A stretch of 34,600 bases of DNA from Verrucomicrobia bacterium ADurb.Bin018 (lineage in GTDB: Bacteria > Verrucomicrobiota > Kiritimatiellia > CAIQIC01 > Lenti-01), in contig MWEZ01000007.1 in the NCBI GenBank assembly GCA_002071335.1, positions 1 to 34,600 of the forward strand, in the 5' to 3' direction. This document shows positions 15,518 through 22,230 of the stretch, one piece after another. The position numbers were made by a program, and so were the translations under genes. The notes beneath the pieces were generated by a model. It made no database searches, was not told where the DNA came from, and saw nothing but the letters and a program-made list of their open reading frames with translations. The first letter of the stretch is position 1, and the number at the start of each line of letters is the position of its first letter.

Positions 15518-16828
15518 TTAGCTGGGCGGGGTGAAGCGGATTTTGCCGGCGCGAGCGTGGCCGTCGAGGCCTTCCACCTGCCCCATGATTTCGATGAGCG
15601 GCAGGGTCTCCAAGAGATCAGCGCGGGTGAAAGCAATGACGCTGGAGCGCTTGCGGAAAGAATCCACGGAGAGCCCCGAGAAAAACGCAGCGGTGCCACC
15701 GGTGGGCAGCACGTGGCTTGGGCCGGCCACAAAATCGCCGGCACTTTCCGGTGTCCAAGGGCCAACGAAAATCGCGCCGGCATTTTTGACTTTCTGCAGC
15801 CAGCGGCGCGGCTCCTTGGTCATGATTTCCAGATGCTCCGGCGCGAACCGGTTGATGAGGTCCATGCCGGTATCCAGCGTATCGGCTACCACGAACATTG
15901 CGCCGGCGGCAGCAGCTACTTCGATGGCTGCCCGGCGAGAGAGCGACTCAATCTGTCGTTGCATTTCCGCCAGCACCTTGGAGGCCATGCTCATGTAGGG
16001 CGTCACCAGCAGGGCCTTTTCGTGGCCGGTGCCGTGTTCCAATTGCGAAATCAGATCGGCCGCGACGTGCGCCGGCACGGCGGTTTCGTCGGCCAGCACG
16101 GCGATTTCGCTGGGGCCGGCCACCATGTCGAGGTCCACATCGCCATACACCAGCTTTTTGGCGGCGGTGACATACGGGCCGCCGGGGCCAACAATTTTCT
16201 GTACCTTGCGGATGGTGTTGGTGCCGTAGGCCATCGCACCGATGGCCTGGATGCCGCCAATACGGTAAATCTCGGTGGCGCCGGCCACTTCGAGCGCGTG
16301 CAGCAGATAAGGGTTGACCTTGCCTTGCTTGTCGCACGGGGTGCAGGCCACGATCTCCGGCACGCCGGCCACCTTGGCCAGCGAGAGGCTCATCAGCGCG
16401 GTGGAGACCAGCGGCGCGGCGCCGCCGGGGATATAGGCGCCGACGCGCGCCAGCGGCGTGAACCGCTCGCCGAGCACGCCGCCCTTGGGCGAGGCCATGC
16501 TCCAATCCTTGCGCATGCCGGCCTTGCCAAACCGCACGATGCGCGTGAAAATTTCCGCCGCGCTGCGCTTGAACACAAGGTCCACCTCGGCAGAGGCGGC
16601 AAGGACTTCCTCGCGCGGCACCGCAAACTTGGCCACTGGCAACTGCAAGCCGTTGAATTCCTTGGTGTACTTCTGCACCGCCCGGTCGCCGGTGGCGCGG
16701 ATGTCCGCCAGCACGCGGCGCGCCGTTTCCTCGGCCTTGGGATCAAACGCGGGCCGCAGCAAAAATTTCTCCAATTCAGGCACAGCCTTGTGCGGAGAAA
16801 ATTTTACAATGGGAATACTCAGGCTCAT
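15518..16828 (-). CDS. hisD: Histidinol dehydrogenase
   Basis: Catalyses the last two oxidations of histidine synthesis (histidinol to histidine) with NAD and a zinc ion. The 436-residue protein shows the family blocks RVGAYIPGG, VAGPSEIAVLAD, the zinc/substrate segment SQLEHGTGHE, APEHLEI with the catalytic Glu-His, and AGDFVAGPSHVLPTGG. ATG 16828 has GAGG seven bases upstream; the slightly longer frame begins with TTG at 16834. It is the last gene of the prmA-exbB-exbD-tonB-like operon, 13 bases after the zinc-ribbon gene. hisG lies 4.4 kb away on the other strand, so the histidine genes are dispersed here. Confidence 0.97.
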   Translation of the reverse strand: MSLSIPIVKFSPHKAVPELEKFLLRPAFDPKAEETARRVLADIRATGDRAVQKYTKEFNGLQLPVAKFAVPREEVLAASAEVDLVFKRSAAEIFTRIVRFGKAGMRKDWSMASPKGGVLGERFTPLARVGAYIPGGAAPLVSTALMSLSLAKVAGVPEIVACTPCDKQGKVNPYLLHALEVAGATEIYRIGGIQAIGAMAYGTNTIRKVQKIVGPGGPYVTAAKKLVYGDVDLDMVAGPSEIAVLADETAVPAHVAADLISQLEHGTGHEKALLVTPYMSMASKVLAEMQRQIESLSRRAAIEVAAAAGAMFVVADTLDTGMDLINRFAPEHLEIMTKEPRRWLQKVKNAGAIFVGPWTPESAGDFVAGPSHVLPTGGTAAFFSGLSVDSFRKRSSVIAFTRADLLETLPLIEIMGQVEGLDGHARAGKIRFTPPS

Positions 16829-16841
16829 GGTCAACCTCGCT

Positions 16842-17081
16842 TCAAAAACTTCGGGTGCTTTCGTTCATCGTGCCACATTTTTCGCATTCGGCCATCGGAA
16901 TGTTCCGGTGGTCCAGATAGACATGCCCGCACCCTGTGCAACGGAACACGAAGGGCGCCACGCGGTGGCGCGGGACATGCCGGTACCTGCGCACGGAATA
17001 GTATAGCGTGATCAAGAAGATCAGCGCCAGATGGCTGACGAAAATAACGGCGAGCCAATCGGGCAGTGGGAGCGGAATCAT
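16842..17081 (-). CDS. Small membrane-anchored zinc-ribbon protein, unknown function
   Basis: A 79-residue protein with one N-terminal membrane helix (about residues 9-28, LAVIFVSHLALIFLITLYYS), a basic linker (VRRYRHVPRHR), and a C-terminal zinc ribbon made of CTGC and CEKC separated by 15 residues. The ribbon would face the cytoplasm if the basic linker follows the positive-inside rule. ATG 17081 overlaps the stop of the TonB-like gene as ATGA and has GGAG upstream, so the two are translationally coupled. I do not recognise a named family. The context suggests an accessory part of the ExbBD-TonB-like complex or simply an operon passenger. Confidence 0.75.
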   Translation of the reverse strand: MIPLPLPDWLAVIFVSHLALIFLITLYYSVRRYRHVPRHRVAPFVFRCTGCGHVYLDHRNIPMAECEKCGTMNESTRSF

Positions 17082-17815
17082 GGCTCCGCTCCCGTGGCGG
17101 GGCCGGGCCGCACCCACGCCACCGTGCCCATTCGCGGGGCATTGGGTTCCAGCAGCCGCCACGCGCTGACCGAACGCAGCAGCCGCTGATCCAAGGCCGG
17201 CCAGCCGCTGCTTTCATCCAGCAGGACGGCACGCGGCGTGCCGCGTTCATCGAACTGCAATTCCACCCGCGCGCGCCATGCGGCGTTGGTCCAGTCGTCA
17301 AAGTTCAGGTCAATGCCCGCAAACAACCGCGACTCCCATCCCGGTGAAAAAAGGAGGCGCGCGGACTCGCGCGTGGCGCGGCGCTTGGTCAACACTCCGC
17401 CGGCGGCGGCGCCATCATCCGCGCGCGGCAACTGCCAGCCCCATTCGTCGGCGCTGGATTCCACAACCGGCTCCGGCAACAGATAGGCATAGGCCGGGCG
17501 CTCCATGTGCACCGGGGGCAGCAGCTCCACCTTTTCCCGGCGCAAGGCATGCGTGAAACCGGCGGGCGTGGACAACGCAAACGCTGCCGGGGTGTAGAGC
17601 GTACGGATATCCCATGCGGCGGGCGGCGTGGCGCGCCACCACGTCATGCACGTTGGCGCGGGGCGTTCGGGTCCCGCCGGCGTCGGCGCCAAGCGAAACA
17701 GCAGCGCCATCCCGCCCAGCCAAAACGCCACAAAAACGCCGGCCCAGCGCCAGCCGGTGCGGCAAAACACCTGCCAGCGGCGGGCGGCGGCGGAATGGGA
17801 GCGCAGCTTCGGCAT
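17078..17815 (-). CDS. Divergent TonB-like energy-transducer protein
   Basis: A 245-residue protein with a single N-terminal membrane anchor (about 24-43) after a basic cytoplasmic tail, a long periplasmic part rich in Pro and Ala, and a C-terminal segment VELQFDERGTPRAVLL-DESSGWPALDQRLLRSV (about 190-225) ending in AWRLLEP. That pattern (beta-strand, Gly turn, SSG, xxLDxxxLxxVxxWxxxP) matches the TonB C-terminal domain. It follows exbD by ten bases and exbB before that, the usual TonB-system order. It lacks the long Pro-Lys/Pro-Glu spacer of classical TonB. The start is ATG 17815; the longer frame to 17896 runs into exbD. Likely role: passing ExbBD energy to an outer-membrane partner. Confidence 0.65.
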   Translation of the reverse strand: MPKLRSHSAAARRWQVFCRTGWRWAGVFVAFWLGGMALLFRLAPTPAGPERPAPTCMTWWRATPPAAWDIRTLYTPAAFALSTPAGFTHALRREKVELLPPVHMERPAYAYLLPEPVVESSADEWGWQLPRADDGAAAGGVLTKRRATRESARLLFSPGWESRLFAGIDLNFDDWTNAAWRARVELQFDERGTPRAVLLDESSGWPALDQRLLRSVSAWRLLEPNAPRMGTVAWVRPGPATGAEP

Positions 17816-17825
17816 GCCCCATGCC

Positions 17826-18287
17826 CTATGGCGCCACCGGCGGCGGACGCGTGGCCAGAACCACATTCTGGATGCCGGCTTCGGCAGCCAGGGCATACAC
17901 CTGCATCAAGGTGCCATACGGGGTGCCCTCGTCCGCCTCAACCAGCAGCGCCGAATCGGCCGGCTCATCGCTGCTCTTGGCCAACGCCGCGCCCAAGTCG
18001 GCCAACTCCATCTTCTCGTCGTTGTAAAAGATCAGGCCGCCTTGCGCCAGCGTCAGCACCCGCGCGCCATAGGGCGCGCCGCCGGTGAATGGCGCGGTGG
18101 GCAGCTCCACCCGCACCCCCGGTTGCAAAATGAAGCGCGACGACAAAAACATGAACATCATCACCAGCGCCATCACGTTGAGCAGCGCAGTGACTTCGAT
18201 GGGCCCCACGGCGCGCCGGAAGCGCCCTTTAAAGCGCCGACGCACGCTGCGAAATTGCAGTTGGATGGGCTGGTCCGGGATTCTCAT
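17826..18287 (-). CDS. exbD: ExbD/TolR-family protein lacking the membrane aspartate
   Basis: ExbD/TolR proteins form the proton-driven stator partner of ExbB/TolQ. This 153-residue protein has a basic N-terminus, one membrane helix (about 32-52) and a periplasmic domain with GIQNVVLAT near the end. The family block TPLIDVxxxLLxFFM reads TALLNVMALVMMFMF, so the essential proton-carrying aspartate is Asn37 (codon AAC read directly) and the preceding proline is Ala. Glu31 lies just before the helix. The start ATG 18287 overlaps the exbB stop as ATGA. The protein may have lost proton coupling or use another residue. Family membership is clear from size, position and the rest of the motif. Confidence 0.8.
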   Translation of the reverse strand: MRIPDQPIQLQFRSVRRRFKGRFRRAVGPIEVTALLNVMALVMMFMFLSSRFILQPGVRVELPTAPFTGGAPYGARVLTLAQGGLIFYNDEKMELADLGAALAKSSDEPADSALLVEADEGTPYGTLMQVYALAAEAGIQNVVLATRPPPVAP

Positions 18288-18916
18288 GCCGGCGGGGCCT
18301 CCCGGTTGCGCTTCCACTGGCGCATAAACGTGAGCAACGCCGAGGCCGAGCGCTCCATATCCAGCAAAATGGACTCCACACGCGACACCAGGAGATTGTA
18401 ACCCGCGTACGCGAGGATGGCGATAATCAAGCTCAACGCGGTGGCGGCCAGCGCGTACCAGAGCCCGCCCGTCAGGTCGGCCGACTGCACCAGCGGCGCG
18501 GCTTCCTTGGCCGCCAACAGCATTTGCATCATGCCCAAGACCGTGCCCAGAAGCCCGATCAGCGGGGTAATGCGCGCCAGCGTGGCCAGCCAGCCCAACC
18601 CGCGTTCCATGCGCGGGATTTCCTCCAAACCGGCATCCTCGATGGCGCGGCCGATTTTCTCCAAGCTGTCGTCATGGTTGAGCACGGCGGCCAGCGCGAG
18701 GCGGGCCACCGGCCCGGGGGCATCCTCGCAAAGCGCGGCCGCCTCCACGATGTTATCGCGGTTGAGGACGTTGTAAATCCCCTTGAGGAAGTCGTCCGCC
18801 GGGATTTGCGCACGGTGCAGATTGAACAGGCGTTCAAAGAACACCAGCAGGGCAAAAACGCCGCATGCCAGCAGCAACCCGATCACCAAGCCACCGTTCA
18901 CCAATACATTCCACAT
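18284..18916 (-). CDS. exbB: ExbB/TolQ/MotA-family proton-channel protein
   Basis: Inner-membrane stator subunit that energises TonB-type transport. The protein is 210 residues with three membrane segments: about 6-27, 110-132 (ITPLIGLLGTVLGMMQML) and 148-172 (LWYALAATALSLIIAILAYAGYN). The family signature TPLLGLLGTVxGM is nearly exact. ATG 18916 has GGAG about nine bases upstream; the much longer frame to 19219 lies over prmA and is not credible. It overlaps exbD by four bases and follows prmA by 74 bases, a gap with a run of nine C residues. Confidence 0.92.
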   Translation of the reverse strand: MWNVLVNGGLVIGLLLACGVFALLVFFERLFNLHRAQIPADDFLKGIYNVLNRDNIVEAAALCEDAPGPVARLALAAVLNHDDSLEKIGRAIEDAGLEEIPRMERGLGWLATLARITPLIGLLGTVLGMMQMLLAAKEAAPLVQSADLTGGLWYALAATALSLIIAILAYAGYNLLVSRVESILLDMERSASALLTFMRQWKRNREAPPA

Positions 18917-18971
18917 GGTCTGTTTCTCCGTCCGTTGCTCCCAATGGGAAGTGGTGGGCCAGTCTATGCCG

Positions 18972-18980
18972 CCCCCCCCC
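18972..18980. repeat. Nine-C homopolymer between prmA and exbB
   Basis: A run of nine C (plus strand) sits 10 bases past the prmA stop and about 55 bases before the exbB start. Such tracts slip during replication. Here it is intergenic, so any effect would be on transcription or mRNA structure. Confidence 0.6.
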
Positions 18981-18990
18981 GCCCGCTCAA

Positions 18991-19848
18991 TCACAAAATC
19001 GGCCGCGCGAGCACGATGCCGCACCATTCGCCATCGCCATCGCGCCGGATTTCCCGGGCGCCCAACCGCATGAAAGCATCCGCCACGGAATCGCCCTCGA
19101 ACTCGCGAATCCCGGTCAGGATCAGCCGCTTTTTGGTGGCCTGCCAGAGGTCGGCCGCCGCTGTTAGCAAAACACTCGTCAAAATATTGGCGCACACCAA
19201 GTCCGCCGGCTGCCGGCACCAGCCCGTTTGCAGGATATCGGCCTGATAAAACCGGATGCGGCCCTTGGGCAAGCGGTTCAGAACGGCATTTTCCCGGCTT
19301 TGGGTCACGCAGACCGGATCAAAATCAAAACCCGCCACCTTGGGGACGCCCAATTTGGCGGCGGCAATGGCCAAAATACCGCTGCCGGTCCCGGCATCCA
19401 GCATGGAGCGCGGCTTGATCTCGACGCAGGCCCGCTCGACCTCCTCCAAACAGAAGCGGGTGGTGAAATGGTCGCCGGTGCCGAAGCTCAACCCCGGCTC
19501 TATCCTTATATTGAGTCGCTTCTGGTCGGGAACCTTCTCCCAAATCGGTACGGTTCGCAGCCGTTGGCCAACATCCTGAATCTTGAAATGATGCCGCCAA
19601 AATGTGGTCCAATCCTTCTCATGGCAGGGCATGGCTTGGGCGGCGGATTTGGCAAATCGGGCCGGGATTTTCCGCCGATGGGTCCGGGCTTTGGCGGGGG
19701 TAGCAAAAAATATTTTCACCACGGTTTGGGCCCCGCCGGGCTTTTCAAAGGCCACGGGTTCGGTTCCCCATACCTCTCGGACCCAGTCGCAAAATAATTC
19801 TGCATCTACATTGGGCAGAACAAGTTCCAACTGTCCGATGGTTTTCAT
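18991..19848 (-). CDS. prmA: Ribosomal protein L11 methyltransferase
   Basis: SAM-dependent enzyme that trimethylates ribosomal protein L11. The 285-residue protein has an N-terminal substrate-binding domain and a C-terminal Rossmann domain. The family block GLSFGTGDHFTTRFCLE precedes the SAM-binding motif LDAGTGSGILAIAAAKLG. The acidic loop FDFDPVCV and the ANIL motif (VCANILTSVLL) follow, all as in PrmA. ATG 19848 is the family start (MKTIGQLELVLPN). A promoter-like pair lies so close upstream that the message would be almost leaderless. It is the first gene of the operon containing exbB, exbD and hisD. Confidence 0.93.
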   Translation of the reverse strand: MKTIGQLELVLPNVDAELFCDWVREVWGTEPVAFEKPGGAQTVVKIFFATPAKARTHRRKIPARFAKSAAQAMPCHEKDWTTFWRHHFKIQDVGQRLRTVPIWEKVPDQKRLNIRIEPGLSFGTGDHFTTRFCLEEVERACVEIKPRSMLDAGTGSGILAIAAAKLGVPKVAGFDFDPVCVTQSRENAVLNRLPKGRIRFYQADILQTGWCRQPADLVCANILTSVLLTAAADLWQATKKRLILTGIREFEGDSVADAFMRLGAREIRRDGDGEWCGIVLARPIL

Positions 19849-19857
19849 TCGCCAGCC

Positions 19858-19886
19858 AGTATGCCTTGTGGCCCGGCCCCTGACAA
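19858..19886 (-). promoter_or_regulatory. Promoter-like element directly upstream of prmA
   Basis: On the minus strand TTGTCA (19886-19881), a 17-base spacer and CATACT (19863-19858) match the consensus at 5/6 and 4/6. The -10 box ends nine bases before the prmA ATG, so a transcript from it would be nearly leaderless. Confidence 0.5.
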
Positions 19887-19982
19887 GTCCGGATCAAGGA
19901 TGGGAACAATGTTAGGCGGGCGGGAAAATTGACAATTTGACTTGCGCGGAGAGGCTTTACGTGTATCGTTTTACCTGACGAT

Positions 19983-20627
19983 ATGAAACCGATCAAGTCC
20001 AGCCGTATATGGATCGTTTGGGTGGCCATTTTGGCGTTTCCTCTGGGGGGCACCGCCTTCCGGCCCGCCCCACCCGCCCGCCTGATGACCACCGCTCCGG
20101 CGGAATCCGCCCCCGAAATGGCCGCCGCGGAGACCGTGGAGGCTTTAGACCTCGCCATGGCGGCGGCGGATGAAGAACTGGCCCTGCGAAACGCCCAGTT
20201 ACTGGTGGATGCCATCATTCAAATTGAATCCAATGGCAATCCGCGGATGGTGGGCCGGCATGGGGAGCGCGGCTTGATGCAAATCCGCGCTGGCACATGG
20301 CGGGATATGACCACCCGGCTTTTTGGCCGCCCCCTCCCCTTTGACCGCGCCTTCGAACCCGAGCTGAACCGGCGCGTGGGGACAGCCTATCTGGCCTATT
20401 TGCAAGAAATGCTCCTGCCACAGCAGGCAGCGTGGAAATCGGATGAGCGCTCGCTGCTGCTTGCGGCCTATAATGCCGGTCCGGGAGCGCTGCGGCAAAC
20501 CCACTACAACTTGGCCCAGATGCCCCGCCAAACCCGTGACTACGTGGCCCGCGCCAGCGCCTTGCACGATGTCTATACCTCCGACATCGCCCAAGCAGAT
20601 ACCCGCGAACTCGCCGCGGCCCTGTAG
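19983..20627 (+). CDS. Lytic transglycosylase (SLT/LysM-type goose-lysozyme fold), exported
   Basis: Cleaves peptidoglycan glycan strands to 1,6-anhydro-MurNAc ends. The 214-residue protein has a signal sequence or anchor (about 8-26, IWIVWVAILAFPLGGTAF), a linker rich in Ala and Glu, then the SLT domain. The catalytic Glu82 is in IIQIESNGNP, followed by GERGLMQI, the AYNAGPGAL block and TRDYV, the usual motif order of Slt70-like domains. No Shine-Dalgarno site precedes ATG 19983; an ATCGT/ACGAT inverted repeat lies just before it. Its products could feed the MurU-AmgK recycling route encoded 4 kb away, which is a pathway inference. It is convergent with the lipoprotein gene. Confidence 0.92.
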   Translation: MKPIKSSRIWIVWVAILAFPLGGTAFRPAPPARLMTTAPAESAPEMAAAETVEALDLAMAAADEELALRNAQLLVDAIIQIESNGNPRMVGRHGERGLMQIRAGTWRDMTTRLFGRPLPFDRAFEPELNRRVGTAYLAYLQEMLLPQQAAWKSDERSLLLAAYNAGPGALRQTHYNLAQMPRQTRDYVARASALHDVYTSDIAQADTRELAAAL

Positions 20628-20645
20628 CCCCCCCGCCCCGCAGGG

Positions 20646-21029
20646 TCAGTCAAAATACATCGCGACGTCAAGGCAGTCGAACGAGCCGTTGCACCAGCGC
20701 ACTTGCAGGATGGTCAGCCGGCCATCCAGCACATCCACATCCGCCGCCCAAGCGCGACGGGTGTCCTCGGCATCCAGCACAACGCGGTAAAGCCCCGGCG
20801 GCAAGTCGAAGTAGCGGATGTGCCCGCTGCGAATGCTGTCCAGATATTTTCCTTCCACAAAAATCTGCACGCGCCCGCCGGAGATGTTGTCCACCACAAT
20901 GGTCCCCTGCCCGGCCGGCGGGTCGTGGTCATAGTCGTCATCATCGTGACAACCATTGCCCAACGCGCACACCGCCGCCAGCGCCAACACGCCCAGCCAC
21001 TTGTTCAAAATCCGGTTTTGCCATTTCAT
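20646..21029 (-). CDS. Small lipoprotein with PEGA-like domain and Asp/His-rich linker
   Basis: A 127-residue protein with a signal peptide and a probable lipidated Cys27 (LAAVCALGNGC; the lipobox is imperfect). Directly after the cysteine comes an acidic stretch, HDDDDYDHDPP, which could bind metal ions. The rest resembles a PEGA-type beta-sandwich: GTIVVDNISGGRVQIFVEGK, then the FDLPPGLYRVVLDAED turn typical of surface carbohydrate- or protein-binding repeats. ATG 21029 has GGGAG six bases upstream, and a well-formed promoter lies 30 bases before. The function is unknown. The convergent transglycosylase gene suggests an envelope role but proves nothing. Confidence 0.75.
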   Translation of the reverse strand: MKWQNRILNKWLGVLALAAVCALGNGCHDDDDYDHDPPAGQGTIVVDNISGGRVQIFVEGKYLDSIRSGHIRYFDLPPGLYRVVLDAEDTRRAWAADVDVLDGRLTILQVRWCNGSFDCLDVAMYFD

Positions 21030-21058
21030 GACGCGCTCCCTGTTTAGCAGCCGAAGCC

Positions 21059-21087
21059 AGCATACACCCTGCCGCGCGGCTTGCCAA
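21059..21087 (-). promoter_or_regulatory. Promoter of the PEGA-like lipoprotein gene
   Basis: On the minus strand TTGGCA (21087-21082), a 17-base spacer and TATGCT (21064-21059). The spacer contains the perfect palindrome GCCGCGCGGC (21071-21080). Confidence 0.6.
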
Positions 21088-21132
21088 TCCCGCTTCGCGC
21101 GCGAAACGGGGCGCCATCGCCATTTTCTATTA

Positions 21133-21162
21133 TTGCCCGCCACGCGGCTGTTGGCATAGAAT
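21133..21162 (+). promoter_or_regulatory. Promoter of the hisG operon
   Basis: TTGCCC (21133-21138), an 18-base spacer and TAGAAT (21157-21162, 5/6 of consensus) lie about 62 bases before the hisG start. It is divergent from the lipoprotein promoter. Confidence 0.5.
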
Positions 21163-21224
21163 CCCGCCCGAATTATGGAAGTGGCGGACCAAGGGCCCGC
21201 AGCAAAACGGAAGGATACATTCCC

Positions 21225-22097
21225 ATGGAACAGATTAAATTAGGTCTGCCAAAAGGTAGTTTGCAAGAAAGCACGTTTGCGTTGATGAAGAAAGCCGGCT
21301 GGACGTTCAAAGTCGGCGCGCGGTCATACATGCCGTCGGTCAATGATCCGGCCATCAGCGCGCGGCTGATCCGGCCGCAGGAAATTCCGCGGTATGTCGA
21401 GTTGGGGCTGCTGGATGCCGGGCTGACGGGCTACGACTGGATTTACGAAAACGGCGCGGATGTGGTGGAAGTGGCGGAGCTGTGCTACTCCAAGGCCACC
21501 AGCAACCCGGTGCGTTGGGTGGTGGCGGTGCCAAACGATTCGCCCATCCAAACCGTCAAGGACCTGCAAGGCAAGCGCATCGCTACCGAGGCGGTCGGCC
21601 TCACCCGCCGCTATCTCTCCGAACACGGCGTGACGGCGGAGATCGAGTTCTCCTGGGGCGCCACCGAAGTGAAGGCGCCAGAGCTGGTGGATGCCATTGT
21701 GGAACTGACTGAAACAGGTTCCTCGCTGCGTGCCAACCAACTGCGGATTGTGGACACCGTGCTCACGTCCACCACGCGGCTCATTGCCAACAAGGACACC
21801 TGGGCCGACGCTGAAAAGCGCGCCAAGATTGAGCAAATGGCCATGCTGCTGACCGGCGCGCTCAACGCCGAAAACAAGGTGCTGCTCAAGATGAACGCCA
21901 AGAAGGGCGACGTTCCCGCCGTGTGCGGAGTGCTGCCGGCGCTGCACGCGCCCACGGTCAATTCGCTGGGCGATCCAAGCTGGGTGGCCATCGAAACCGT
22001 GGTGGATGAAGCCATCGTGCGCGAAATCATCCCGCGCCTGAAAATGGCCGGCGCCTCCGGGATTATTGAACTTGCTTTGAACAAAGTCGTGCCGTAA
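21225..22097 (+). CDS. hisG: ATP phosphoribosyltransferase, long form
   Basis: First committed enzyme of histidine synthesis; joins ATP and PRPP. The 290-residue length and the extra C-terminal domain (about 215-290) indicate the long HisG form with an ACT-like regulatory domain for histidine feedback, so no HisZ partner is needed. Family blocks are the N-terminal [18 protein letters not shown], and the PRPP loop [18 protein letters not shown] 21225 has GGAAGGA upstream; the longer frame from 21081 crosses the promoter and is rejected. It opens a plus-strand operon with the bS22-like, TPR and MurU-AmgK genes. Confidence 0.97.
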   Translation: MEQIKLGLPKGSLQESTFALMKKAGWTFKVGARSYMPSVNDPAISARLIRPQEIPRYVELGLLDAGLTGYDWIYENGADVVEVAELCYSKATSNPVRWVVAVPNDSPIQTVKDLQGKRIATEAVGLTRRYLSEHGVTAEIEFSWGATEVKAPELVDAIVELTETGSSLRANQLRIVDTVLTSTTRLIANKDTWADAEKRAKIEQMAMLLTGALNAENKVLLKMNAKKGDVPAVCGVLPALHAPTVNSLGDPSWVAIETVVDEAIVREIIPRLKMAGASGIIELALNKVVP

Positions 22098-22127
22098 ATA
22101 CAACCGGCAATCTAACAAGGAGTAACC

Positions 22128-22217
22128 ATGGGTTCGGTCAAAAAGAAACGCCGCCTCAAGATGGCCAAGCACAAGCGCCGCAAACGGCTGCGTGCGGATC
22201 GCCACAAGAAGAAGTAG
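22128..22217 (+). CDS. Tiny basic ribosomal protein, bS22/mS38 (AURKAIP1/COX24-domain) type
   Basis: A 29-residue, very basic peptide that begins [20 protein letters not shown] and ends DRHKKK. The pattern MGSVxKKRRxxMxKxKxRKxLRxxRxxxK matches the bacterial AURKAIP1/COX24 domain proteins, known in mycobacteria as ribosomal protein bS22 and in mitochondria as mS38, which sit on the small subunit near the decoding region. It has the best ribosome-binding site in the neighbourhood (AAGGAG, five-base gap to ATG). It lies 30 bases after hisG and 13 bases before the next start. The gene is shorter than usual prediction cut-offs and easily missed. Homology is recalled, not searched. Confidence 0.85.
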   Translation: MGSVKKKRRLKMAKHKRRKRLRADRHKKK

Positions 22218-22230
22218 TGCGGGATACCCC

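Noticed and set aside
15389-17011. 540-codon plus-strand frame
   Set aside because: Shadow of hisD and its neighbour; hisD motifs are clear on the minus strand.
18917-19219. N-terminal extension of the exbB frame
   Set aside because: It lies over the prmA 3' end and the C-run, and the GGAG-preceded ATG at 18916 gives the normal ExbB length.
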